DNA of 64,000 bases. Source: Ptychodera flava (lineage: Eukaryota; Hemichordata; Enteropneusta; Ptychoderidae). The notes beneath the pieces were generated by a model. That model saw only the letters and a program-made list of their open reading frames with translations. It did not search any database and had not been told where the DNA came from. Shown in pieces: positions 47,207 through 60,049 of the stretch (its first letter is position 1; every line of letters begins with the position of its first letter). Location of the stretch: positions 25,286,370-25,350,369 of the forward strand of contig NC_091940.1 of NCBI RefSeq assembly GCF_041260155.1, read 5' to 3'. A program made the position numbers and the translations under genes.

Positions 47207-48493
47207 CAAGTTCTATGGTATCTCTTTGAAAACTACACCCATGGCATTATTGAAAGTGATATTTCCTAAGTAAGCAATTCAACTCACGGCAATGCATGGC
47301 TCGGTGACAAAAATCACTACTTCTTTTGAAAAAAGACAGCAAAGTTATTAGGTGTGCATCAAAATTCCATGCTTCTCTCTCCTACTGATTAAATGAATCG
47401 GTCTACACACAGCGTCAGCATCTTCACTTGGAACATACCAAGTGAAGATAGGACAAAAACATAGGGGTGAGGTACAACAACAAAGCTGGCAGCCTGTTTT
47501 CACTTTTGTATAAATTAACTTACTTAAACATTCCAACATTCTTTCTTCTTTTAATTATTTTAATATCTGTATTTAAACACTTATCAAAGTCAAGATTAAA
47601 GCTGATGTCGATTTCAGATTACAATATCATACTTTTTTTTTTGTTGATTACGCTATTTAACATAATAAATGCTCTATTATAATATTTTACTTATTATCAC
47701 AGAGGTAAATGAACAAATTTTGTCAAAAGACTACGGAAGAGGGACCTGCCACACTAACAAAACCTATATCCTTGCAATGCAACACACTGTAAGTCAATAA
47801 AAAGATAGCTTCCTTAAGTTCAACAAATATTGTTTTTAAAAAAGAAAATATGAAATTTCATAGTGATAAAGATATTTTGATACATAAGTTTGGATTGGAC
47901 CAATTATTAATATTCACTATTTTGGAATTCTCTGAAAAAAAATAGCAAAGTTATTGTTTGCACATTAATGAAAAAATCCCTTTTAATTGATATTTTCAAG
48001 AATCGACAGTTATACCTATGAAAATTTGAACAGAAATATTAGTTCCCCTATCATTATGGGGGATATTATTCGACTATACATGAAATAATTCACAATAATT
48101 ATATGGGATTATATTCGTAATAATGTTGATATTACACAATAGGTACCAGTAACAAAATCATGCTAATACAATACGGTGAAACATTACACTTCTTTTGTCA
48201 TTGCAGCATTTCTTAATAAGTAAAAAACATCTGTTAAATGGAAGAACAACACACGTACGGAGCAGTATGAGGCGTTTGGTTCATTTCTCACACTGATCGT
48301 TACACGGACAACTCTGGTCGAGGCGAAGTTGCAACCCCTGTCAGTATACATAGAAGGAGACACCATCTTTTTTTTGAACTGTCGATGTAAAAGACACAAA
48401 CAAACATGGATGACAGATGCAAAATATTTCTATCGACTGTGTGCGCTCTAACTTACGCACATAGGTGAAAAGACTATTAACTTATGGTATGTC
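47207..48493. other. No recognisable feature
   Basis: AT-rich intergenic DNA, no exon recognised. Confidence 0.4.
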
Positions 48494-48497
48494 TTAA

Positions 48498-48842
48498 AGG
48501 GCCAGTGGCTGTAACTTTGAGGACATTTTTCATCATTTTTGTTTTTCATGTCAACAAGATTTTCTTGTTTTACTCCCTAAAGCATGTTAAAACTCCTACT
48601 ATTTAGATTGCAACACAGCATTTACACTTGTAGGATGATCTGTTACTGTTTACATTTGAATTTTAGCCCAGATCAGAATTCGCATATCAACAATAACGAT
48701 ACAGTCTATACATGTACAGGTTGAGTAAAAAAGCTGAATACCGTGTATCTCGACATGCTTTGGGGAGTACAACAAGAAATTTTAGTTACCATGAAAAAAA
48801 AAATAGTCAAAAAAATTATCAAAAGTTACAGCTACTGGCCCT
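48498..48842. mobile_element. 345-bp TTAA-flanked MITE (first of three abutting)
   Basis: TTAA-AGGGCCAGTGGCTGTAACTT at the left and AAGTTACAGCTACTGGCCCT-TTAA at the right. A decayed relative (interior only) lies about 52890-53215, and the ends resemble those of the 10188-11717 element. Confidence 0.85.
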
Positions 48843-48846
48843 TTAA

Positions 48847-49031
48847 AGGTATACAGTCACCTGTAATCTAAATATGCCCATATATGGTCAAAGGGGCGTT
48901 CCTGGGTATTCAAAATGCCCATGTGAGGGCGCTTTTTTGAAAAAGTGGCCACCTGCTTAAAATCTGTGATTGGTTAGATTTCATCTTTCCATGGTAACTG
49001 CGGAAAAATTGGAACAGGTGACAGTATACCT
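48847..49031. mobile_element. 185-bp TTAA-flanked MITE (second of three)
   Basis: AGGTATACAGTCACCTGT at the left and ACAGGTGACAGTATACCT at the right; it shares TTAA 48843-48846 with the first element and TTAA 49032-49035 with the third. Confidence 0.85.
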
Positions 49032-49035
49032 TTAA

Positions 49036-49097
49036 AGGGGAAGTTCACCAAGGATGATTTTTACATATGTAAAAATCATCCTTGGTGAACTTCCCCT
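49036..49097. mobile_element. 62-bp perfect palindrome with TTAA flanks (third of three)
   Basis: AGGGGAAGTTCACCAAGGAT onward is an uninterrupted palindrome centred on ACATATGT, with TTAA at 49032-49035 and 49098-49101. Confidence 0.9.
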
Positions 49098-49101
49098 TTA
49101 A

Positions 49102-52100
49102 CTCTCTAAGGTAAGTTTACAAGTTCTTTGAGTCAAGACTTTAAACAACACCAGTGACATGTGAATTCTCTTTGAGAAACAAAGCAATTAATTGCAACAG
49201 TGACACATCAATTTGGTTTAACCCTTTCACCACCATGGTTTGGTCCAATTCCATTGTTTTCTATGGCAAAGTTGGACCTCTATACAGGGAAACGGGGGTG
49301 ATAGGCTTAAAATGCAAACTACTGTTAAAGTACAGAGAGAGTGAAGTTCTCAATTACGGTCAAACATAAACACTGCTTTCAAGTAAATTTCACGCAGCAG
49401 TATTCGCAAGTTGTTTCATGGAGAACAGATCAGAGGTTTATGTCTATTACAAATTCTTTTTTGTCATATAAATGTTTCAACAGTTCAACAGCCCAATAAG
49501 TCTTTCATCCTCGTTCAAAATGCAGAGGTCTAAACTTTGCCACAGAAAATAACAGGGCTAGAAATTAAAATGGTGAAATTAAAACTGTGACAGTATGAAG
49601 AATGTCAAATACATAACACTGATAAACATTTCAGATAAGTGAAAAAGACACAATCAAAAGGAATTGTTGGCTACATACTCTGTAGATCCAGTCATTTAAA
49701 CAAAACAGATCAAGTTAACAAATATAGACCATTGTTATACTGATGATCACACCAACATATATTTTCCATGGCTACAATGTTGAAAAACAGTAGGCTCAGA
49801 TCCTAGCAGTCACCATTGTTCAAAACAAAGTTCCAGACTAAGATTGAAACACAAAGTGATAAATGATGATATTGCAATAGCGAAGCCACCTCACTTCGGT
49901 GGTTTTTGTGATCAAAATGAAGCATGCCCTCTATGGTGAAAGCACAAGATTCTATCTGATATTTTGCCATATTTGTCTTTAGATTGTATCAGGACCTATA
50001 GTCAGAGTGCACCAACCTTGAACTCTCCCTTTTGTAAAGATTGCCAGCAGCTGCAACTTGGCCTCTCACAAAGTATATCCCTTAATAAACACCAACAGCA
50101 AATATAATCAACTGCATATTATTGTAAAATATTTTAGCAGCGTCCATTGCACTGAACGACAAAAACACACTTGACCTACTCCTAAAAAGGGAATGGCTTG
50201 GCCCATTCTTGAAATAGATAGTCCCAACAGAAATTCTACGTAAAATGTAAGACTGAAGCTCAACCCAACTTTATGTAGAACTGCACCACCTAAAACCATG
50301 TAATGACCCCAGATTGTCACATGACTTAGCCATATGACCTGTATGTCACATGACATGATGAACTCTACCCATTACCTTGCAATGACCTATAACTTCACAT
50401 CACTTAACCTTGACCTAAGCTACCTCTGACCAACGGTCACCTACAACCTCATTGGGAAAGCAATTAACCCTTAGCATGCAATTCCAAAGACACACACACA
50501 TCTAGACTCCGACTATAACATCCACATTTCTTTCTGTAACTCTTTTAAATATCGCATTGGTAAATATCAATACTTATATTTCTAACTATAATTTTTTTCT
50601 CAAACTTATCTAAATAACACAGCGGATCAGAAAAAGCAGATATAAGTTTTGGCACATTGACAGGAGTAAAACAAGAATTTGTAAATTTCAGCGAAAATTC
50701 AACTCATCGATAATTACCGGTAACTGTGACTTCCCAACCACGACATCATTTTCAAAGTATTCAGGTTTGGGGCCAGGTTTATGAAATGCATGATGGTTAA
50801 TTACCAATTAAGATCCACATCAACAAGACCTGTGCACAAACTACCTGAATTTAACAACAGTTACGGTAATTAGGTATGAGATTAATTCGTTTGGTCACAT
50901 GACAAATTGCATCATTTTTTTATATATATATTAGTTTAGTTACCTAAGCTGGAAATTTTTCATTTGAAAATTAAATATCTGGAGATGAAAACCAACTGTA
51001 TACAGTTGGTATATTAAGCTGGGCAAGGTAGCCTTAGGCGGAACAAAACCAGAATCATCTTCTCGTGCTGTGAGCAAATGACATTGCACCAGCATTCATA
51101 GAATGGAATATCTGTTGTTCAAGGCAGGGCTGCAACCTGCCTTGAGCAACTGATTGTCAAATCTACAAAATTCAGTGATTATTGAATCACAGATTTTGTA
51201 GATTACTTATGTCTGAGCGGAATGAAAATGACAACATCAACACAAGCTACAGAACCGTGATAACTACAACGACAAGCTAATTACATGTTTCTGCATAGAT
51301 TTCATATTGTTTTTCAAACTTATAGCCCTTGACCCCATTCAACACATTTGATATCTTATGTTTTAAATTATGTACAATTCTGTGAAGTTAATAGAATTTT
51401 TATTTTTGAGAAATGTTCATATGTTTTTCAGCAACAATAGGAACTTACATTAAATATTGGAAATCACTTTTTAACATATTATAAAGGGAATTTATAATAC
51501 CTTTCTATCTCTACTTAATACACGTATCATAAATTATAATTAATTGTTACATATATAGTAGTGCCTCTATAACAAAGACACTTATTGTCAACACTAACCA
51601 CAGTTGAATTTATTTCTAATAATACTTGGGAATTTGTTTTGTGAAATTTTAACAAAATAATATTAGTTTCTCTGCTTGTTTAGAATGATTTCATTCACTT
51701 TCCTGGGGGGGGATTAAAATGTGCAGATCAGTTTCCATGGAAGCAGTAAAATGCCCTTGTGTTTTCAGAAGCTGTGGGACCCTACCCTGCCTGCATTTGC
51801 AATGCTTCTGTTAAATTGAAACAGCGCCCTCATCGGACAAGGTGTAAAACGTGGCTCAGTGAAAGGGAAAAGGTTTGCGTATCAGCTTTATCTCTGAGCA
51901 AATCAACTGTGTACAATTTTCAAAGGAGAACAAAGGACTAAAATCACATACACAGTCAGTGTCAACAACCACTGATGCAAGGATCAGGGATTGGGAACCG
52001 CCCCTTTAAGCAATGCAACTGGCTTCTAAACCCTGTTAAACATTTAAATTTTCTGTTGCAATAATCAGGTACTTTTGAAGACGTTTATGGGTCTGCGTCT

Positions 52101-54957
52101 GGCTTTCTGGCTTTCAACCTTTTGAAAGTAACAATATGACAAGAAGATTTTTACGTAATTCATTCCTGCTTAGTCAAATTCACTTACAAGATTTTGCAGG
52201 TGAAAACAGAAAATCTTAAGACTGCTTGTTCACTTTTGGATGGCTTCAGAGAGCTGAGCAGATTCCAACAATTCCAACAATACACTCATTGAAATTGTCT
52301 CGAGGTCAAAGGTCAAACGTCATTGTTTAGTTTCCTGGAGATATAGGCCAGATGAATTTGTTTGACTTTTTCTGTCATGACAGAATGTCAGGGGTTTCAA
52401 AATGTGTGTTGTGAATAAAATCGCTGTGAAAACAAACAATCTGAAGTGTCAATGTCAGAAAGGAAGTTCAATGTCAAAATTTCCTGCCATATTGAAAATT
52501 TCAAAATCAACTTGCAAAACATGAGCACATTTCTTCTCCTTTTTTTTCTGCATTGCAAAATTTGTAATAATCAATTCCATACTCAGTAAAAGTTGTGGAA
52601 TATTTTCAGGATTTTCGTACACCCTGTATGAAATGGAATGACTTCTGAGATGTGACAACTAAGTCTTCTTGCTTGTAAGTTCTCTTTTTTTGTTTGGCGT
52701 TTTGGTCATGGTGTCTCGCTCAGCTCATTTATGTATCTTCTGGTGTGATATGTATGCCATAACTGCTGTGGTGCACCAGTTTGAAATACTTGAATATCTG
52801 TCGAGATAGAAACAAATCAATATTGAATTTTTGAGACATTCATGGCCGGTGCAAACAAATTTTTAGGAACAAGTCACATTGGCTTATGAGGTTATAGGTG
52901 ACTATTCGTGATTTTTACTCTATTTTTTTGTTTTGTTTGTCAATTGCAAGTTCTTGTTCTACTCTCAAAAGCAGTTTAAAACACCAGATACTTAGCTTGT
53001 CAACACGTCATACATATGTATAAAATGCAGTTAGTGTTAAATTTGAATTCTAGTCCTGGCCAAAATTCATTTGTCAATGGTAACAATGCAGTCTACACAT
53101 GCACAGGCTGAGTTAACATGCTAAACACTGTGTGTATCTCAACATGCTTTAGGGCAAAGACCAAGAAACTTAAGTTGAAATTTAAAACAAAAATAATGAA
53201 AAATATCCATGTTATGCTTGGCATGCACTGTTTACATTATATAACCAGACAGTAATTTTCCTTGACAACAATAAACACGAAACATGTAAATATGGGCTGA
53301 TGTGAGTACAATACACAGCTGAAAGATACAACAAAGACTTGTCCACCTAATTATTAATTATATTTTACTAACCAGTGACCAATATTTCATATTTCATAAT
53401 TTAGGGACAGAGACATATATATGCTAATTGTAACAAAAATTATCAAAATCAAGTAATATCAACATCACTTCTGTGTCCATTTGAAACGTGATGCAGTATG
53501 TGTGTTATATTCGGTAGAGTCAGTGATTTTGAAAGTTGGATGAACAAACCATAGATCAGTTCATAGGCACTTCATTTGCATGACACAGGGGTATTCCTAT
53601 ACGATTAGCATACAATGTCTATGTCGCACTGAACAGCTGACAAGTGATCTGCCCTGATTGGCAATGCCTGTACATAAACAACCGTGAACAGAGTCTGTAT
53701 GAACTCTTTACAAAGAAAGTCATCAATGTGGCAGTGACGAACCCCCAACCCCTCAGGGCAAAAGATCTTGTTTCTGGACAAATCAATAAGCGATCAGGCC
53801 AAGAAAGAAAATATGGAAACCTGGCACCTAGACCAGAACAGCTGCTTGACAGATGTTGGTCGGAATACAAGGTCAAGTTCGGGCCCTCTTTTCATAAATC
53901 AGGGTCAAGTTCAGGCCTCCATCATTTTTTCTTCTTTGATGTTATAAACAGCTGTCTACATATCATTGGTTGGTCCTACATGTATATATTACAACTCCAA
54001 AATCATCAAATGCACTAGCTGTTGTTCCCAAAGAAATTTGCAGTGTGTCACATAATATAGTGGGTCTGCCCCATAAAAAAGGGTAGCTTGAGCAGTTTGA
54101 TAAATGAGAGTTACGTGTCGTCTTTTCATAGTCAATCGGATTTTATAGCTTATATTTCTGAGATAACAGTATACATTTGTGTTATATTTTGGATCAAACA
54201 AAATTTGTTTTCCAACAGAATAGCACAAACTCAAATGGTCAAAATGCGGATTACAGGACATGTCTGTACAAGACTCGGATCAGTCTTCTGTTGCAGGGTT
54301 TTTGTAAAACCCATCACAGGCCCTGTAATTTTGAGAAGATTTCAGAGCTGTATTCATAGATTGGTTTCTGATATGTCAGTACAGGTCTGTATACAGTCAT
54401 GTAGTTTCTGACTGTGTTCATTGCTGAGGATACAGGTCTGAAACATGACTGTAAACAGCTGAGCTGTCCCAAGTTGTGAATTTCTGGGCCTGTTGCAGGG
54501 TCTTTAAAATCTCAAAAAATTTTAAGTTTTGATGATTCTGTTAAATGACAGTTCTGTTCTTTTACCACATATTATATAAAATGTTGACAAAAATTTCAGA
54601 CCCTGACACTTTACAGCAAATACTGTATACTGTACGTACACAAGCACACACCTGTGTGACTTATACCTGAATCATAGCACTGTTACAGCCATGCGCTATC
54701 TTGGCTGACACAGACGTGTAACACAGCTCTGAGACGATGTACAGAATCTGTTACCATGTAATGTTTTCTTACTGTGTACAAATATATATAAACTCTAGGA
54801 TTTTTCTGTTAGATGCTCAACTGAAATAATCACAATTACTGCAATAGCTGATATAAAATACATAAGACATTAGTGACTTGAATCTCCGGAGAATCTAGAC
54901 ACTTTACAAGTGTATGGATTTGAGTCATGTCACTTGATCTTTAGTATTTGTTTGTGT
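49102..54957. other. Intergenic DNA between gene 3 and gene 2
   Basis: Contains the 93-bp MITE copy at 49218-49310, three consecutive short hairpins at 50985-51206, and the decayed TTAA element at about 52890-53215. The 3' end of gene 3 should lie in the right part (a terminal exon is needed downstream of 55117) but was not found. No other coding exon recognised. Confidence 0.5.
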
Positions 54958-55116
54958 TTAGAAGAAAGGGTACACTGTGGTATGTGTTGTCTCCTCATAT
55001 AATTTTGAGTAGTACGGCCAAGGGTAAACTGAGGTAAAGTTAATGAGACTTCCAGAGGATTCCAGCAGTTCTTTGCAATATTTATGAGCTGGCTGGTGAC
55101 GTCTCTGTGATCTTAC

Positions 55117-55236
55117 CTTGATCTCCTTGTCGTCAGCTCCACTGAAGAGAAGATCGTTGTGTAGGCATAGCGTATTGACACTGCCCTCGTGGCGGTACAG
55201 ACTCTGGATTGGGAGGAAGTTTTCCATGTTCCAGAT
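55117..55236 (-). CDS. TRAF7: TRAF7-like WD40 exon, last blade found
   Basis: 120-bp exon, acceptor TTTGTCAG and donor GTAAGA, phase 0-0: IWNMENFLPIQSLYRHEG, SVNTLCLHNDLLFSGAD, DKEIK. Follows NTVQ of the previous exon to complete a W-N ending, then opens the next blade. A terminal exon starting in phase 0 should follow. Confidence 0.85.
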
Positions 55237-56230
55237 CTGACAAAATACAAGTCAACACAACAATAATATCATCCCCTTTCTCTGAGCATATAAAAGACAC
55301 CAGAATATTATTCATGAGCAATCTCTACGGTACACTTCAGCGGGCCAAGCCTAAAGACCAAGTACATTACAGAATTACTGACAGCCATCAGGTCCACAAA
55401 AATATTACTTTATCTGGCAGTCTAGATCATCACACACCAAGAACTAGTTTTTGGGTTTGCTAATATAATAACCAGCTGATTGGGGAGCAAATCTTGAAAC
55501 AATGATTGGGCTGTTATTTCTGTACTGTTCGACAGTTCTACGCACATTGAGCGTCAATTGCCTGATGAGAGTGTACCCTAAATTTTACGTCCTGTGCTTC
55601 AATATAAATTGAGAAGGGGAAGGTCAAGGAAATCTGATCAAAACAAGATGTAGAGAAAGCGATATTTTGACCTTTGCATGTTTTTCATGAGTTTCTCTTG
55701 CTGTTGTTGCTTCACTACAAGGTATGGGCATAAAATGTCCAGATTTCACATGAAGCTGTATGTTGGCGGTATAGTGTACATTGACTAGTATGGACAAATA
55801 CATTGTGTATTACCCACAATGCACTTAGTGTGATAAAGTGAAACGATAAAGAAAATTTTGTGAATTCTCGATTGGATTTCAACTCACAACGTAAGGCACC
55901 AAGTCACTTAGTGAAGACATCACAGTCAAAACTGCTTGGCTAAATCCAAACCCTTAATAAAGCACGGTTCAATAGCAGAGCCAAGTTGTTACAATTTTCT
56001 GACCGCAACCCCTACCCCCCATCCACCCACCTCACATGATGTAGAGTTCCTGAAGCACTCACTCACACATACTTGCTATCATACATCGGACACAGACTCA
56101 ATCAAAACAATGAATACATTGCTCAACTGGGCTTCAGATAAATGTACCTGTTTCACCAGAACAAACCAAACCATCAAAATTCTAGTCAGTACCCCTCTAA
56201 GATTGAAGTGAAGAGACTGCTTGCACATAC
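55237..56230 (-). other. Intron of gene 3
   Basis: No recognisable element or extra exon. Confidence 0.5.
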
Positions 56231-56379
56231 CTGTACTGTATTGTCGTAGGACGATGAGAACAAGAACTGCCCAGATGGAGAAGACACCAGCTCTGTTACC
56301 GTGCCGACATGACCACTCAACACTTTGACGTGTTGCAATTTATCAATGTCATACAACTGTATATTCTGGTTGTATGTTC
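56231..56379 (-). CDS. TRAF7: TRAF7-like WD40 exon
   Basis: 149-bp exon, acceptor GTTGTACAG and donor GTATGT, phase 1 in and 0 out: GTYNQNIQLYDIDKLQH, VKVLSGHVGTVTELVSS, PSGQFLFSSSYDNTVQ. The GTY..NIQ and LSGHVGTV..L..S phrases are characteristic of TRAF7. The blade's usual WD is YD. Confidence 0.87.
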
Positions 56380-57000
56380 CTGTACAACGGGGAGAAAAAT
56401 AGTAATAGCAAACATCAATATAATCAAAAGTCATCTGTAAGATACTATTCACATATGGGACAGACATTTAAACTCTGAAAGTTTGACATTTCTTTGCTGA
56501 TACACTGATTGTTTGGACTCATTTTGAACTTTGTGGAAAGATCAAAGTTTTCACCACCTTGTTTTTGCGAAAATAGAAAATGTAGTATTTCTCCATAGTG
56601 TTAAATATAGGAATGGCGGTCATTTTGAATTTCAAACATTTGTGAATTTTAAGTAATTTGTTTCTCCGAGTACCAAAAACTACATGGTGAACTGTTTGAG
56701 TCTTTTTTTAAGGAAAGCTAAACAAAGATTTGAAAACAAAATGGTGCAGGCCAGCAATTTGAGAAAACTTGCCGTGTTTAAACCAACAGTGCAAGTTCTA
56801 CTTGTGACATTGACGATTGTTTTAAACATACATGTATTCACAGAAGTTGTCTGTATGATTCTGTGTATACAGTTCACACATACACTGAAATGTTGTGGAT
56901 GCCAGGAGCAAAGTACCCTGTTACTCACAGGAGCATGCGCTTTGGTCAAATTAGCAAACTTCCCATAATTCTCCTTTCATACTGTAACCTACCAATTTAC

Positions 57001-58210
57001 AGCAGCTGTAACCTCCACAAATGTAATAATCTCCACAAATGTAATATCAACCACAATTGTAATAAAATCAACCACAAATGTAATAAAATAGTCAACCATT
57101 AATGTAAAAACCCGCAACCACAAATGTAATAAACAAATTAACCATAAATGTAATAAAACTCAACCATAAATGTAATAAACTTGAACTTGCATATGTGATC
57201 ATTTGTTTATCAATGGCCTGAGTAAATAATAACTTTAATAAGACTAGTGTAATGTTATTGCATACTTTCCTGAAACTAGGTTTTCTTTCCGAAACACAGA
57301 ATAGAATACTTTGAGAACGCTAAAGAAAACGGCGAGGTACTGATCAAACCGTTAGATAATGGAAGTAGAACAGCAGTTCTAGACACTGATAATTACATAA
57401 TAAGGAAGCGTCAAAATAACTTGTCAACCAGTGATACCACACAAAGTTTATGACAGATGACTCAGAATAAATAACAGAGAAATATAAAACCTTATAACAG
57501 AAACTTACAACACAAAACATGTTGACGAGAACATATATTTCAATCTAGTAAAAAACAATACGAACACTACCTTGAACACAATTAGACATCCTGGCATCCC
57601 TAGTGAAGGAACAAACTTCAAGTGGGACAACATAGGAATACAGACAATCTATCGATTATTCCACACAATTTATCCACTGAAGACGAATTTGAGGCGATTG
57701 CTTAAGAAAGTACGGCAATTTTCGAAAAAACGGCGTTAAAGGATCGTAGTGTTAAACAGTCTTCCCCACTCTGGAGTAGAGACTGCACTGACGTTCAGAT
57801 TACGGCTGTGTCTAGCCATGGCCAATCAGTTCTGTACACAAAACAGGGAAACGTAAAATACACTTTCAAATATGAAAAACACACTAAACGCAAACAATTA
57901 AGAAATGAATAATGTGTGGAGTTGCTTTCCTTATTACATACATCAATATTTAAGGGTTAATTCCTGAATTGCGACGACAAAATAGATTTATTACATTTAT
58001 GGTTGACAAGTATTACATTTATGGGTGATTTTTTTATTACATTTATGGTTACCATTTATTACATTTGTGGTTGGTGTTTTTATTACATTTATGGTGATTT
58101 TTGTTACATTTATGGAAGATATTACATTTATGGGTGCATTTTATTACAATTGTGGTTGATATTACATTTGTGGAGATTATTACATTTGTGGAGGTTACAG
58201 CAGCAGCTGT
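57001..58210. mobile_element. Inverted minisatellite arms enclosing a Penelope-like fragment
   Basis: Left arm (57001-57185): AGCAGCTGTAACCTCC, then CACAAATGTAATAA-type repeats. Right arm (57988-58210): the same repeats in reverse complement, ending GGAGGTTACAGCAGCAGCTG. The outer ~65 bp of the arms match almost exactly. Between them, 57301-57450 (+) reads FENAKENGEVLIKPLDNG, SRTAVLDTDNYIIRK and then a stop, resembling the N-terminal RT motif of Penelope-like elements (IKP.DKG...VV.D...YI). Confidence 0.6.
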
Positions 58211-58794
58211 CCGTAAATTTACAACTACATTTTTTCTGTGAACTCTTTAGAGAATGGTGAAAAACTCAATATAATACCGCGTCAACACAGTGCATATATG
58301 TATGAATGCACAGTTATAGTTGAAAGTTAATTTATAAATGCATCTTTATTTTTTTCAATGAGTTGGATTTTGTAGAATTTCTCAATTGTGCTCATGTCTC
58401 TCAAAATATGAGAAACACAAAGTTGTAAACACATCAGTGTAAACATCCATTGATGGGCATGGAGCAGCTGACACATTGAATCAAGATGGAACTTGTTTAA
58501 GATGATTTGATACACAAGTTTATCAGAAATTGAGCATATTTTAAACAATTCAGCCAGGTATTTGTGAAGTGTAACACTCCCAGGAGAGAAGGGGATTAAA
58601 ATACCACGGGCCAGAACCCTTCTTGCTTTGCAGAACCAACAAGGACAAATTCCTTGGTTTTGTAAAAGTATTGAAGGACATGCAATGACAATCAACGCCA
58701 AGTAACCCATTCTCCTGCACGTGGGTCACCCCATTCTATTGAACACAATGGGGACATACCATAGCATGGCAGTGAAAAGGGTAAAATTACTCAC

Positions 58795-59017
58795 CAACAA
58801 TGAGATACTTGGATGTGATACAGAGAGAGTGAACCGAGCCGTGCGTGTGATCCATCTTTCTCTTCAGTGCAAATTTGTTGCCTGCATCCCAGACATAGAT
58901 GGTGTTATGGCCTCCGCTGTACATTCTCTCCTTGGACAGATCCACAGCAAGGGCTCTCACCCAGTGATGCAGACCGGGAATTGTGTGAACCGGTTCCAGC
59001 GTGTTAGAGTTCCACAC
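58795..59017 (-). CDS. TRAF7: TRAF7-like WD40 exon (one and a half blades)
   Basis: 223-bp exon, acceptor TTTTCCAG and donor GTGAGT, phase 0 in and 1 out: VWNSNTLEPVHTIPGLHHW, VRALAVDLSKERMYSGG, HNTIYVWDAGNKFALKR, DHTHGSVHSLCITSKY, LIVG. HHWVRAL followed by an N-T-I-Y-V-W-D blade and a GSV.S end matches TRAF7 blade order. Confidence 0.88.
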
Positions 59018-59971
59018 CTGGAAAAGTTGGATACGAGTTCATTCAGAGTCATCCTGTCTTATTTTAATGTTTGTTCGGTGCGATGTTTTTAAGACAGATA
59101 CGCTCTAGAAGACTCAGTCAGAGGCCTACTGTGCATTAAAGTTAAACTGACTGAGGTGAAGAACATCATACATTCTGGAGAGGTGGTTTTTCATTTTGAG
59201 TTCTCTACAATGGTATTTCAAATGGGTGACTCCTGGCAAAATGAAACCTCACCGTCTGGTGGCAGCTTAAGCTCTGTAACTGAAACTTTGGATATTTCCT
59301 TTTGGTGTTTTGACTTAGTGTATAAACAACAGTTTCTTGGTTGACTTCCCGGAAGCATATTAACCCTTTGAGTGCTGTAATTTTTCCCACCAAAATTTTA
59401 GTACAACATTTTGATAATTTTTATGAATTTTTCTGTAATTTTTTTTCACTATTTTGGACCAAACGGACATCACATTTCATTGGCTACAGGTTTTCATCAA
59501 AATTTTAGCAGGAATCTGAAAAAATTTGACTAGGGTACAATTTATAAATGTGACAAAAGTTGACTTTGGCGCTAAAAGGGCTAAAATACTGGTATTTTGG
59601 CTTGTCAACTTAGTCTATCTAGTCTTGCATGCACTGAAATCATTGACAAATGCATTCATGTTTGGAGAGAAATCAAAACTGTCTGAGCTAGCATCCGATG
59701 TCCTTTAGGCATACACGAGAGTTATAGCAACAATCCCTTGGGTGAAACTGACTAAAACTACAGATAGATGGACAAAGATCAAACATTGAATGGGCATGGA
59801 GTACAAATGTTTCAAATTCTCATTAGTACTGAGGTCAGAATTTCCATTAATCTGAAACATTTCAGATCAGGTGATAAGAAAATCTAATATTTACCGGAGC
59901 TTAAATTTTTAAATTGAGCATGATTTTGGTCTGTCATGGCAGTACACTCGGGATAATATTCGGGGGCTTAC
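59018..59971 (-). other. Intron of gene 3 with dispersed MITE copy
   Basis: TTAACCCTTTGAGTGCTGTAA at 59360 to GGCGCTAAAAGGGCTAA at about 59584 is the second copy of the MITE at 13211-13430. Nothing else recognised. Confidence 0.65.
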
Positions 59972-60049
59972 CTTAATACAGGAATGAGATGAAGAAAATA
60001 GATTGCGCCCAACCAATACCAGGGCACAGACAGCATCACAGTGAGCATC
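59972..60049 (-). CDS. TRAF7: TRAF7-like WD40 exon
   Basis: 78-bp exon, acceptor ATTCCCAG and donor GTAAGC, phase 0-0: DAHCDAVCALVLVGRNLFSS, SHSCIK. It matches the short TRAF7 blade of the form AHDNPVC.L...LFSGS...IK. Too short to be found as a long open frame. Confidence 0.8.

Noticed and set aside
53619..54018. Overlapping frames on both strands near the expected 3' end of gene 3
   Set aside because: Neither resembles WD40 or the TRAF7 end, and phases do not fit.
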